Positions 11,216-22,600 of a DNA stretch of 64,000 bases are shown piece after piece. The position numbers and the translations under genes are program-made. Numbering within the stretch: position 1 is the stretch's first letter; every line of letters starts with the position of its first letter. Below the pieces are notes generated by a model that saw only the letters and a list, made by a program, of their open reading frames with translations, searched no databases and was not told the DNA's origin. This stretch comes from Haematococcus lacustris (Eukaryota; Chlorophyta; Chlorophyceae; Chlamydomonadales; Haematococcaceae), in NCBI GenBank assembly GCA_030144725.1, contig JASKMD010000009.1:4637124-4701123 (forward strand). Reading direction: 5' to 3'.

Positions 11216-12464
11216 CTGTAGCACCTACCTACCTTTTGGCTGCTTGATGACTGCTGCTAGGAAGGGGGGGGAGTGGAAGAGTGAAGGCGGGGAGGGGGGG
11301 TAGATGTGGAAGGCGGGAGGTGGGAGGCAGGGAGGCGGGAGACGGGGAGGCGGGAGGCAGGGAGGCGGGAGGTGGGGAGGCGGGAGGCTCAACCGGGTTG
11401 GGCTGGGCGGGGGTGGGTTGGGTTGGGGGCATGGGTTTGGGTGGGTGGGGGCATGGGTTGGGGGCATGGGTTGGGGTGGGTGGGGGCATGGGTGGGGGTG
11501 GGGGCAGGGGAGGGGGCGGGGGCGGGGGCGGGGGCGGGGGCGGGGGCGGGGGAGGATGAATTGGGAGGGGGTGGTTGTGTAGGGGAAAGGGAAGTGGAAG
11601 GGAGGTGCCCACTAGACCTGCAACCAAGGGGCGTGCACGTGCGGTAGGGTGACCAGGCTGGGCACTGTGTTAGCTATCACCGTGGCCTTACCTTTGTGGT
11701 CCTCCTGGCCTCCTACCTGCTCACACCAGGCAACATATCCCATGCGCCAGTGGGTGGGACTGCGGTGGGGAGTGTAGGGTGTAGGGAAGGGAAGGTGGGG
11801 TGAGGTGGGGGTTGCGATGCCACGTCAATCGAAGGGTGGGAGAGGGGAAGGGTAGGCTTGACAAGTATGGGAGGGGAGAGGGAGGGAGAGGGGGAAGGGA
11901 GGGGTGGGAAGAGGGTGGGTGGGGTGGGCTTTCTCCTGGCTGCTGGGATGTCAGGGGAGAGGTGACGGGGAGGGGGGAAGTGGGGGGTGGGTAGAGGTGG
12001 AAGTGTAGGGACGACAAGCTGGGCGTTGGTGGTGGGCGTGGGAAAGGGGAGGAAAAGGGGATGGGGAAGGGTGTGACGATCAACCCTGCAGCGGGACAAG
12101 GGGCATGCTAGCGGTTAAGGTGGGTACAGGGTGCCACATACCTGCACTCACCTTCTGCTGGGGTGTGGTGTATATGTGTGTGGGAGGAAGGGGAGGAAGG
12201 GGAGGGAAGGGAAGGGGAGGTCCATGGGGAGGGCGAGAGAAGTGGGGAGCGCATTGATAGTCTCAGGTGTAGGCGCACAAGACCTGCGGCAATGGTGTGA
12301 CGATTTGTGTAACGAAGCAAACATTGGACATGGGTACTGGATGCACTCACCATTAGAGTAGGGAGATGTAGAGCTGGCAGATGGAGGGGCAGGTGTAGCA
12401 GCCCTCCATTACAACCCACCTTCCTTTGTCCTCACCTCAGTAGGAAGTGCAGGGTGGGAGAGTA
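11216..12464. other. G-rich low-complexity region with a recurring ACCTGCAGCAA module
   Basis: No supportable gene. It holds GGCGGGAGGCAGGGA tracts (11315-11390), a (GGGGGC)n run near 11510-11553 and purine-rich stretches. Near 11617, 12087 and 12280 there are diverged copies of a short module resembling ...GACCTGCAGCAA(N)GGGCATGCTAGCGGTTAGG. Related copies appear at 12690, 47585, 47886 and 55120, and in the opposite orientation at 49020, 49635 and 49945. Confidence 0.5.
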
Positions 12465-12546
12465 GGGTTGGGTTGGGTTGGGTTGGGTTGGGTTGGGTTG
12501 GGTTGGGTTGGGTTGGGTTGGGTTGGGTTGGGTTGGGTTGGGTTGG
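12465..12546. repeat. (GGGTT)n pentanucleotide microsatellite
   Basis: About 16 uninterrupted copies of GGGTT. It resembles a telomere repeat superficially but is a pentamer. A (GTG)n run follows at about 12598-12634. Confidence 0.95.
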
Positions 12547-12882
12547 GCTGCAACACAAGGGAGGCAACAGTGGGAACGTTGTGAGAGGTGATGAAATGGT
12601 GGTGGTGGTGGTGGTGGTGGTGGTGGTGGTGGTGAGGGGGACTGGGAGGGGGTGGTAATCAGGGGGGTACTAGGCGTGATTGTAAGACCTGCAGCAACCA
12701 GGTGTGGTAGCGGTTAGGCTGGATACTAAGGGCTATGCTGCGCAATGCTAGCTCCTTCTAAGCTCTTACCTTGGTCCTAAGCTCTTACCATAGTCCGTCT
12801 GGCCTCTTCGCTGCTCACAACACGTTGCACCTGCCTCGCGTTGGTGCATCAATGCTTGCGATTCATTGCGGAGAATCGTTGC
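12547..12882. other. No gene seen; one more copy of the ACCTGCAGCAA module
   Basis: Non-coding sequence with the (GTG)n tract and one copy of the recurring module near 12690-12790. Confidence 0.35.
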
Positions 12883-13355
12883 GAGGAAACTGGCCGCGAG
12901 GCTAGCTGCGATGCAGGCTGCGAGGCTGGCTGCGAGGCTGGCTGCGAAAGTGGCTGCGAGGCTGGCTGCGAGGAAAATGGCTGCGAGGCTGGCTGCGAGG
13001 TGAGATCCTCGCACCGAGCTGCCTCACAGGTATGCTTCTGCGCTGCTGGACCAGCTGTGTGGCCGCAAGGTTGATTGCCGAGTATGTGGCTGCGAGTATG
13101 GGCTAGATGTGGCTGCGAGTATGGGTAACCTCGTGCGATGCCATCTGTGGACCAGCTGTGTGGCCGCGAGGTTGATTGCCGAGTATGTGGCTGCGAGTAT
13201 GGGCTAGATGCGGCTGCGAGTATGGGTAACCTCGTGCGATGCCATCTGTGGACCAGCTGTGTGGCCGCGAGGTTGATTGCCGAGTATGTGGCTGCGAGTA
13301 TGGGCTAGATGCGGCTGCGAGTATGGGTAACCTCGTGCGATGCCATCGCTGCAAT
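12883..13355. repeat. GCTGCGAG minisatellite followed by three 101-bp tandem repeats
   Basis: Irregular GAGGCTGGCTGC units cover 12895-13010. About three copies of a 101-bp unit follow (copy starts near 13039, 13140 and 13241). Each copy contains GGACCAGCTGTGTGGCCGCG and two GGCTGCGAGTATGGG motifs. No gene is seen. Confidence 0.88.
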
Positions 13356-13468
13356 ACCGGCTACACGATGCTGCGACTAAGTGTTGGACGGATGCCTTGA
13401 ATGCAAGTGAGATGTTCAGAATTTTTCTAAGTGCTTAAAGGCTACAGTACTGTAAGTGGTCTCTCGAG

Positions 13469-13704
13469 TGTAGCGTTCAGGAAGAGCGCGCCTTAAATCT
13501 TTTCAGTGTGTGAACGCCATGCAACGCTAACCGCAGTTACAGGTGTCAGACTGCTGCAGCGCAACCAGGCTAAGACATAGAACGGCCTCCGGGGATCGAA
13601 CCCGAATGGTGGGCAGCAGTACAGCCCACCACTTAACCTGCCTGTATCACACTTCAGCAGTGACACTAGCGCCGATCCGCTTAGTGCAGAATCGGAACGC
13701 TACA
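13469..13704 (-). repeat. 3' LTR (left)
   Basis: 236 bp, TG...CA, identical by eye to the right LTR. The 10-bp ends are inverted repeats (TGTAGCGTTC/GAACGCTACA). A tRNA-like B box (GGTTCGATCCC on the minus strand) sits near 13592-13603. Confidence 0.92.
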
Positions 13705-13718
13705 TTCCTCCCCCTCCT
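13705..13718 (-). promoter_or_regulatory. Polypurine tract
   Basis: The minus strand reads AGGAGGGGGAGGAA directly before the 3' LTR. This is the expected position and composition of the plus-strand DNA primer, and it fixes the element's orientation. Confidence 0.85.
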
Positions 13719-13890
13719 AAGGGATGGCCGTTCCGCCCATAGGCCATCATGGCATGGACTCGCAGTACATGACCGCTAATTTGGAACTCCTGCCCATCCG
13801 GACGCAGGTCGCTCACTGGAGGTTATGGTCACCATGGACCCTTCAGCCCAGACTCACAGAGCCAGTGGACGCTGGGAACAAGACAAGCCA
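13719..13890. other. Short internal remnant of the LTR retrotransposon
   Basis: 172 bp between the polypurine tract and a CACTC terminus. It shows no recognisable coding sequence. It is the only LTR-element interior visible on this side. Confidence 0.4.
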
Positions 13891-14390
13891 CACTCAGGAT
13901 AAATAAGGCCGAAGCGTCAGTCTTTTTTGCATCGGATGGACAATGCGCTCCGATAGAACGATAGAACAGTGAGTTTAAGAGGGACCTCGCTCTGGAACGA
14001 AGTCCTAACTCACAGCGGTTGCGGAGATATAACGATCCGCGCGCGAGGTACCCCCCCCCTCCATGTTCGGCTGCGCAGCAAGGGTATAAAGTGCAACGTT
14101 GCTGCGCAGCAAGGGTATAAAGTGCAACGTTGCTGCGCAGCAACGGTATAAGTGCCTCGCTGCTGCGCAGCAAAACCAGGCCCTTGCTGCGCAACAACTA
14201 AGCTAACCCTTGCTGCGCAACAACAACAGGCCCTTGCTGCGCAACAACAAAGCTAACACTTGTTGCGCAACAACATAAGGCCCTTGCTGCGCAACATCTA
14301 AGCTGACCCTTGCTGCGCAACAACACTAGGTCATTGCTGCGCAACAACACCAGGCCCTTGCTGCGCAGCAAGGGCCCGATTCAGGTTACA
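13891..14390. mobile_element. One end of a CACTC-terminus DNA transposon with TTGCTGCGCAGCAA array
   Basis: The sequence starting CACTCAGGATAAATAAGG (13891) is about 85% alike over about 165 bp to the inverted right end of ME2 (59110 leftwards). It includes the shared GATCCGCGCGCGAGG block (about 14035-14049). After this common end comes an array of the 14-bp palindrome TTGCTGCGCAGCAA and variants (about 14070-14372), where ME2 has ATCTGTACAGAT palindromes. The matching far end is not seen and may lie in the gap or have been lost. Confidence 0.75.
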
Positions 14391-14805
14391 AAACTTTCAG
14401 GTTGCATGCAGACTTGTAGGTTTCGCGAAATAAGGAAAGGATCGCGAAGGAAAGCAGGCTGTCCCCGCCAAAATGGCATGCTGCATATAGCAGCCAGGAG
14501 CAGCTAGGAGCAGCCAATCGTCGCCAAAGGGTAGCTACGAGCCAGCCAGCCGTCGCTAGCTTGTAGCCTCATAGCATTGGAGACCAGCCGTAGGATCTGG
14601 AGTCAGCGGCAGAAATTGGCAGCAGGTGCAGCGATGCAGCGACGCAACATGGAGCGGAGCCAGTAGCGCTAGAGCGGAGGAGTGGAGAGGCCCCGTAAGG
14701 CAGCTGGGAGCCATGAAGGAGAGCGAGCCATGTGCGGAAGCCTCGAGTTAGGAGTCCTTGAGCAGCTAGGAGAAGCGGAAGTGGAGCAGCCAGGATAGGT
14801 ACCCA
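14391..14805. other. No gene seen before the gap
   Basis: Contains AGCAGCTAGGAGCAGCC-like short repeats (14500-14800). The minus-strand ORF spanning the Ns is an artefact of the gap. Confidence 0.4.
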
Positions 14806-15305
14806 NNNNNNNNNNNNNNNNNNNNNNNNNNNNNNNNNNNNNNNNNNNNNNNNNNNNNNNNNNNNNNNNNNNNNNNNNNNNNNNNNNNNNNNNNNNNNNN
14901 NNNNNNNNNNNNNNNNNNNNNNNNNNNNNNNNNNNNNNNNNNNNNNNNNNNNNNNNNNNNNNNNNNNNNNNNNNNNNNNNNNNNNNNNNNNNNNNNNNNN
15001 NNNNNNNNNNNNNNNNNNNNNNNNNNNNNNNNNNNNNNNNNNNNNNNNNNNNNNNNNNNNNNNNNNNNNNNNNNNNNNNNNNNNNNNNNNNNNNNNNNNN
15101 NNNNNNNNNNNNNNNNNNNNNNNNNNNNNNNNNNNNNNNNNNNNNNNNNNNNNNNNNNNNNNNNNNNNNNNNNNNNNNNNNNNNNNNNNNNNNNNNNNNN
15201 NNNNNNNNNNNNNNNNNNNNNNNNNNNNNNNNNNNNNNNNNNNNNNNNNNNNNNNNNNNNNNNNNNNNNNNNNNNNNNNNNNNNNNNNNNNNNNNNNNNN
15301 NNNNN
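14806..15305. other. Assembly gap, 500 N
   Basis: Exactly 500 undetermined bases, the size of a standard placeholder. The true distance and even the adjacency of both sides are uncertain. Confidence 0.98.
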
Positions 15306-16695
15306 CCATCGTGGTGCTCGATCGGGTCAGAGACGGGAAGGTGGTAGTGGAGGCCCTGGGCCTGTTCCGCGCCGCTGGGGGCCCTGCGCTTAGCGCGAGC
15401 AAGAGCTCAGCCCTGCCGTGCGCCCAGCCAGAGCCTGGGCCGGGTAACCAGGAGGGCTCGGGCCCCGAGGGGGCGGGGAGGGGAGGAAGGGGGGGTGACG
15501 GGGGGAAAGGGGGCGGGCAGGGGCAGGTGGGCGAGCAGGGGCTAGGGGGTGGGCCGGGGGAAGGTGGCGGGCAACGGCAGCAGGCGGGCGGGCGGGAGCA
15601 GGGTGGGGAGCAGGAGCCGGAGGAGGTCATCCCAGCTGTCCGAGTGGGGGTGCCCGTGCGCCACCTAGGGGTCCCTCTTGGGGCGGCCTCCTACACTGCC
15701 ACCAGCGAGGCCGCCTTCGGTGGGGCGGCCGCAGCCATGATGGCAGCCTCCCTCCCTTGGCGGCCCCAAGGCCTCAACCTCCTGGGGCGGGTGCAGGTGG
15801 CACAGCAGTGCCTGGCCTCCAAGTCCATCTACCAGATGGCCTTCGTGCAACCCTCCGCTCCTCTGGCGCAAGCCATGGCCTTGGCTGTCAACCGCTTTGT
15901 GGCAGCCTCAGACCTGCCCCAGGAGCGCAGCCCCAACAGCAGCCGCCTCTACCCTAGCAAGGCCATCTGCGTGTTGCCCCGGGGGGAGGGAGGGGTGGGG
16001 CTTCCCGACCTGGGGGTCACCAGCACGGCCATGCTGGCGAAGATGCTGGCCCAGCTCTGGTCGCCCAGGGTTCGACCCTGGCAGCCTCTGACCCACAGCC
16101 TGCTGGCAGACCCCTCCCACGGCCTCAGCACGTGGGTCATCACCGACCCCACCGCCCCCCCCTCGCGAGGCATCAGCCCGCGGCTGCAAGCTCACGTGGC
16201 GGCCCTGGCTGAGCTCAAGCTGTTCCGTGCGGTGCCCCCCGCTAGCCAGTCCTTCTTTTCGGTGCTGACGGAGCCGCTGTGGTACAACGCGCAAGTCCGC
16301 ATGAACCCAGCAGCTAGGGAGGCAGCAGCTGAGCAGGGATGGACCCACGTCCGCCACGTGAGGGAGGCCCTCCACAGCCCCCAGCTGGAGGGGGAGGCCG
16401 GCTGGGCTGCGGATCTGGTCAGGGCTTGCCTCCCCGAGCCCTGGCAGGGCATGGTGGACCGCATGCAGCCTCCACAGCCGGAGTGGGAGTGCCTAAGGGT
16501 TGGGCCAGGGGTGGGTTTTGTGATGAGGCGCACCCCCTTGCTCCAGCCCTCCCACTGGGTGGGCCCCAACGGCCGCCTCTACCCCCTAGACCCCACAGGG
16601 CAGGGGCCCCTCGGGGCTTTCTGGGCGGAGGAGGGGGCGGCCTGGGAGCCAGCAGCGGTGACCCGGCTTAACAAGCCCAGCTACAGGCTGACCTC
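15306..16695 (+). pseudogene. 3' part of an L1-type LINE reverse transcriptase ORF
   Basis: Open from the gap edge. The frame begins in RT palm sequence (VVLDRVRDGKVVVEALGLFRAAGG... then SKSSAL) and passes a Gly/Gln-rich insert. It continues with VRHLGVPLG, GRVQVAQQCLASKSIYQM and a C-terminal block with LYPSKAICVLPRGEGGVGLPDL. This order (sequence after the YADD motif, LG.PLG, then G..LP.L) is typical of L1-clade non-LTR elements from green algae and plants. The 5' part lies in or beyond the gap. The 3' part is cut at about 16695, where Dualen copy 2 begins abruptly. It is clearly distinct from the Dualen-like RT and is not part of the surrounding LTR element's own genes. Confidence 0.75.
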
Positions 16696-19600
16696 GGAGG
16701 CGTCACCATGATTTTGTCCGGTCTGGTAGTGTTTTTGGTCGCTGTTGGTTTCATGCCGAGTGCCCGTAGCGTGGTGTGTAGTGTGTCGTTAGGGAGGTCA
16801 AGGTTTTCTCTAGCGCCTTTCTCCCAGCTGCCGGTGTCCGCAAACCGGATGCATCCGCCCAGGGTTCCTTTGCTGATGGCTTTGGCGATGAGGCGGCCAG
16901 CTCCGTTGTGCCTTTCTTGCACGAGTGGCAGGGTCTCGCTGCAGCCCGAGAGCAGGTGTGTGGCACTGTCGGCCTCCCCACAGAGGGGGCAGCGGTCGTC
17001 TGTCGCCTGCTTCCAGCGCATAGCTAGTTTTTGGTTGTACAGTCCTCCGGTACGGTAGAGTAGGGCGGTCCTTTGCGCGGGGATGGAGATGGTCGCATCG
17101 GTCATCACTCTTTCGCCCGCTCCTTTTGCCGCGGCTTTGGTGATATCTTGGGTCATCTGGTAGTAAATGCTGTCTTGGTTGGCGAGGCCTAGCTTGTGCT
17201 TGCTGTGCATGTGTGCTCGTACGCTGTGTCGACAGTCCGGCAGTGGGGCGAGGTTTTCGCCGTCGGTCCCGTTGTTTAACCAGATACCCCTCTCCTTGGG
17301 TGTGGTCGGGTGGTACTCTAGTGTGTTTGCCTGCTCCGGGTGTAGCGCTGCGTGTTTAGCGAGGGCATCAGCGCCTTCGTTGCCGATGATGCCCGAGTGG
17401 GCCCGGACCTTGTAGAATTGGGTCGTGACGGGGCTGGCGATGATGAGGGTGGCGATGTCCGTCAGGATGTCGTTGTGTCTATGATTGATGAGGGACATCG
17501 GGTTAGCCAGGGCTCGGCGGATCTGATAGAGAGAGCATAGGCTGTCGGTGGCGATGCGTCTGGCCCCCGCTTTCAGTGCCGCGTGTATCGCTGTGAGTTC
17601 TGCCTTGTTGATGGTGTTGTTCTCTGGGTCGTTCATCGCAATGGTAAGTAGGGCGTTGCTTTCCGGAATATAGACCCCCGCCCCGACGCGCGCCGGGTCT
17701 GGCTCGGATGTCTTAATGCAGCTACCGTCAGTGTACGCTATCGTGGTCCATTCGGTGATGGCCATCCGCGGTAGTGTGGTGGAGTGGTGCGTGAGCTGGT
17801 GTTGGCTGCGTGTGTGCCCCAGCGTGGGTAGAGCCCCGTCCAGCGGGAGGCGGAGGTGCTGTTTGTGGCCACTGGGGAGGGTGGCTGGCTGTTTTTGATT
17901 GTGTGGTCTGCGAAGGAGAGGGTGTGTCTCCCTGTCCGGGTGTAGGGCAGTGGCTGTGCTAGCCATCCATCCTTGTGGGTTGCCTTTGGTGGTGAGTAGT
18001 TGCCCTGCTTCATTCCATATGACGTAAACGAGGAGGGTGCCGTGTTTGCCAAGTTTGGAGCAGTTGGTATTGTTGAGGGGTATGCTGGCCAAGTGCTGAC
18101 AGTACTCTGGGTAGCGTCTCAGGGTGTCAATGTGTTTGGGGTAAGAGATGCCCTTCTTACCAGGGATCAGCATAATGGTGGCCATGGCCTCCTCCTGGTG
18201 TGCTGAGTGTATAGCATGGTTGACGCATTTTAGGGCCACCGCATCATCGGCTGGTACGTTCCATGTGGATAGCCCAGTGTGGCGTACTAATAGGCAGTTG
18301 TGGTGTGCCCCAAAGGCCGTGTCATTGATGTCAGGGCTCCAGTAGGTAGTAGTTTCTGGTCTAACTGTAAGTGGATCAGCCCACCTTTGGACGGTGCTAG
18401 TGAAGGATCGTGTGGTGTGTAGGGTGGTGAGGGCTTTGTCTTGTGCCAGTCTCATGGGGTGGCGGCTGCTCTGTGTGTCCCGTCTCCTTAGGAGGGCCAC
18501 CAGTTCTGTGGCCAGGTGTCGTGTGTGTGGTGTGTGTTGTAACCAAGCATGTAGGTGTTGGTGTTGTTGCTTGGTCAGGAGGCCTACTGTGCGGCCCGAC
18601 TCGTCGTGGACCGTTACGTGTTGCACTAGCTCGTGTTTGGGCATGATGGGCTCCCCCGTGCTGAAGCTCATCGCTGGGGTGGTCATGTCGGGGTGCAGTT
18701 GGAGGAAGGTTTCGCATTTGCCTGTCCCGACGATGTCCGTCTGCGGGTTGATGGGGTATGTGTGGAAGGTGGCCTTCGAGTGTAGGTTGGTGCACCGGGG
18801 TAGCCAGGTGTGCGGGTCCGGCAGTCCCTGCCGGGTGTGGCTTGGTAGTTTCGTATCAGGCCGCGCGTATCTAGCTTCTTGTATCCTCTTATTCTCCTCT
18901 TCATAGTCACTGCGTCGCGCCAGGTAGTCCAGGTGTGCCGTGATGAGAGGTGCCGGTTCGAGGGTGGGGCGCCAATGAACTCGTATAAGGTCCGAGTGCG
19001 CTGACAGACGCATAGTCGTTTTGAACTCGTTGCTGCCAAACTTGCATATTGGGCACAGCCAGTGGCCTGGTTCTGGTTCCTTGTGTCCCGACAAGAGGGC
19101 TTCCTCAAGGCAGGCTGGGTGGTAGGCCCTCTTGCAGTTGTGGCACATTGGGCTGTCTCCTCTTGGTAGCCAGCATAGCTCACATGTGCATACGTCTTTA
19201 GCGTCTTCCCTGCTGATGGGTTCTATTTGTGTGGGTGTATAGCCTTCTTCTGCACATAGTGGTAGTGCCCATTTATCTATGATTGTGGGCTTCCAATGCA
19301 CCTTGTAGTAGCTTTCTTTGTTGATGCCGTCCCATTGCCATCCATCTATGCTGGTGATGGCCTCTTGGTGGCCGTACATGGCCCCTAGTATGCTGCCTAG
19401 GTCCTTGGGTTTACAGCGGCATGCTTTATCCACCTTCCAGCTGGAGAGCCCTGGAAGGTCAAGGCCAACTGTGCGCACTATATCCTTCGGGATGGTTTGG
19501 ATCTGTCTGCCCTGAGTGTTCCGTTTCGTGCCCGCCTTGGGTCGGGCTGGTTTCGTTGGGGGCGATTGGATTTCCCTGTTCTCTCGCCTTAGCAGCCGGG

Positions 19601-22600
19601 AGCTACTCTTGATGGTCTCCTGGGCTGCGGGTTGTGTTGCATGTTCGGTCACGTGCGTCGCTTCGGTCGGTGTGGGCTTCTTGGCAGTCACGTACGCCCT
19701 GATATCAGCGTAGCGGTGTTTTGTGTCTTCCTCGACGTCGGTTGGTGCAAGCTCCGTCAGGCCCGCGGCCCATGGTTTAATTAGTCTTTGCGCAGCGGGC
19801 CGGTCTAGGGTGGTGTCTCGTGTGGCTGCGATGTCTTTCGCTTCTGTTGTGGTTGGGCATCTGTCCTGGGTCGCCATGGTCGTTAGTCTGTTGAGGGCGA
19901 TATAGTGCTTTTGTTGGACTTTGTTGTGGAAGCGTTCTTTAAGCATCTTTCCTGATATGATGTAGGTATGGCCAGCGATGGTGTGTTGTAGCTCTGTGGC
20001 ATGTTGGATGCCCAGGCTTTTGAGGCACGTCATGCAAGCACTAACTATGTCGAGTGGAAGGGGGCTGGTATTCTGTGTGATGAGTTGTCCAAGCAGTTTG
20101 GTTTCCTTAGGGTAGAGTTCTTGTCCTTCCTGGGTGGCAGTGAGCTGCGCCGTGGTGGCATGTAGGAGTTGTCTGGCTCGTAGGGTGTGTCGCAGCATAA
20201 TGAGCATGCGGTGTCCATGCTTGGCAGCTTGAGCGTAGAGCCAAGTGATCTGTTTGTGTAGCATGCATCTGGTTATGTGGGCATGTGTGGTGTCTGTGGA
20301 CTGGAGGCTGTGTAGGAGGGCTGTAGTGTTTCTGGTATGGTACTCTTTGGCGGTTGAGCTGATGCCAAGGCCGAGTTTGTCGATGTCCTCCCTGACAACG
20401 GCATTGGGTGTGCCTAGTGGGAGTCTGAGTTTTTTCTTAATACATTGATTGATTGCTCTGTCGTACAGGTCTAGGTCTCCCGGTGTGCATGGGGCTACGC
20501 AGAAGCTATAGGCCAGACTGGGGATGATGGCTGTTTTGATGATGTGGATGGCTTGTCTGGCGCTGGCGAATGAGCGTCGTAGTCTTTCTAGCTTCTGTCT
20601 GAGTTGTGTCATCATGGCTATGTGTTGTGGTTTCCAGTTGAGCGTCATGGTAAGTAAGACACCAAGGTAAGTGAAGGGGGAGGTCGGTTTGAGGTAGGTG
20701 ACAGGCTTCCCTTGTAGCGTTACGGCTTGCAGTTCTCTACGGGCTTGCTTTTCCGCTTCTGCCATGGTGCTGCATCTGCCGGATTGGTGCGCTTTGTGGA
20801 GCGCCGCTGTGGCGAGGGTTTTGCTGTGGGATACGATTAGGTGGCCCCAATCCGAGTAGGCGGAGAGCTTATCTGCCTAACAGCGTAGGTTGCTGATCGA
20901 GTTGCATAGGATAGCGATGTCATCTGCGTAGTCGATGCTGCCGATTGTAAATCGCCCGGCGCTGTCGGTTGTGTCGGATGTAAATTTGTACCCCCTCGCT
21001 CCTACTTGGAGCCAGCGCAGTAAGGGTTCGATGTAGATGAGGAACAGGAAGGGTGAGAGTGAGTCGCCCTGGATGGTGCCCCGGTCCACGGGTACCGGGT
21101 CGGTGGGGCCGTAGGGAGTTCTGAAGCGCGTTGTAGCGCCCGTGTACAGGTCCTTCACCGCGTCTGTGGCGTCGGTGGGAAAGCCAAGGTCGTGCATGAT
21201 CCATAGCAGTTTGTCTTGGCAGGTGGTGTTGAAGGCGCTAGTGAAGTCGACCAGTAGCGCATAGATGTCTACTTTGGCTAGCTTGGCGTCTTCAAGGGCC
21301 ATGACCAGCATTTGGAGCTGTTGTGTGGTGTCCCTGTGGGAGCGGAAGCCTGCTTGGCAGTTACTTAACATCCCGTTAGCCTCAGCATACTCGTACAACG
21401 CCTTGGTTATGAGGCTGGTCCAGAGTTTGTAGATGGTATTGGCCAGCCCAACAGGTCTGTAGGCGTTGAGGTCTGTTTCTTGGCCCTTGTCCTTGTAGAG
21501 CAGGCAGGTGTCACTGGTTTTCCATGTTGTGGGTGTGCAGCCAGTGGCCCACATGATGATGAACAATTGGTGTATGGTGTCCCTCATCTCCCATGGCAGC
21601 ATCTTGATGATCTCGTTTTCAATGCCGTCTGGGCCAGGCGCTTTGCCCCCTGATAGTCTGCTGATGCATTCTTGAAATCCCGCTTTGTCCATGATGGCTG
21701 TGTGCATCCAGTGTACGTTTTGGCAGGTGTGCAACGTGAAGGGGTCCACGGCTTTGGGGCGGGTCCAGGGATAGTTTCTGGTTTGTGTGTTTGTGTAATG
21801 GCCTGTTTTGGGGGTCGGCGGCGTGAGCTTTTGTCTGTAAGCGGCGGTGATAATCCGGTTGAGGTCGGCCGGGGCGGTGCATATGGTTTTGGTATCAGGG
21901 TCAGCTAGCGCCTGCAGGCCTTTGTGGTCGGTGCAAGAAGGGCGTAGTATGTATTTGTTGGCTTTTTTGGGTTGGGTGCTGATGAGGTGTTGCATTCTGA
22001 GACGCGCCTGTGCAATGGCAAGTGCGGAGTCGTCGTCATCTAGCTCGTGGATTTGGTCGCGGTAGGAGTTGGTCAGCTGGGCGAGCGCGGCTTGCACGTG
22101 ATTTTCGGTTGTACCGTTGCCCTGGCGTGCTTGCACCGCCTCCCTTACCTCCGCGTTGATCGTGTCTGTCTCTGGGAGTAGGTCGTCGATAGACGGGTGG
22201 ACGCTGTTTTGTTTGTATAACATTCTAGCCTTCCGGCTGAGTTCTCTGGTGGTTTTGAGCTTTTTCCCTAGTGCCTGTCTGATCTTGCACATGCTCCTGC
22301 GTTGGTAATGCCGGCCTCCTCTGGTCAACGTCTTGGTGTTGCATGTCTGCATGGCAGTTCCCCTGCAGGTTTCCAGGAGCGTTGTGAGCATGGTGGCTGC
22401 GGTGTCGACAGCTTCTCTAGCCGGTAGGCCTGCCACTAGTGTCAAGCGTTGTGGTTGTTGTGGGTTGGCCTTGTCTAGTGTGGTCAGGAAGTGGGTAGCA
22501 TCTGTGTACATGGGAGCTAGGTATGCTGTCAGTTGTGCATGCAGTTGTGGAGCGCCTGAGCTGGGTTGTTGCACTCCAAGCCGGTATGCTTCCCTATCCT

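Noticed and set aside
12465..12546. Telomere repeat
   Set aside because: GGGTT is a pentamer and matches no known green-algal telomere unit; it is treated as a microsatellite.
14569..15630. 353-aa minus-strand ORF
   Set aside because: It reads through 500 Ns. The part right of the gap is the opposite strand of the L1-type RT frame.
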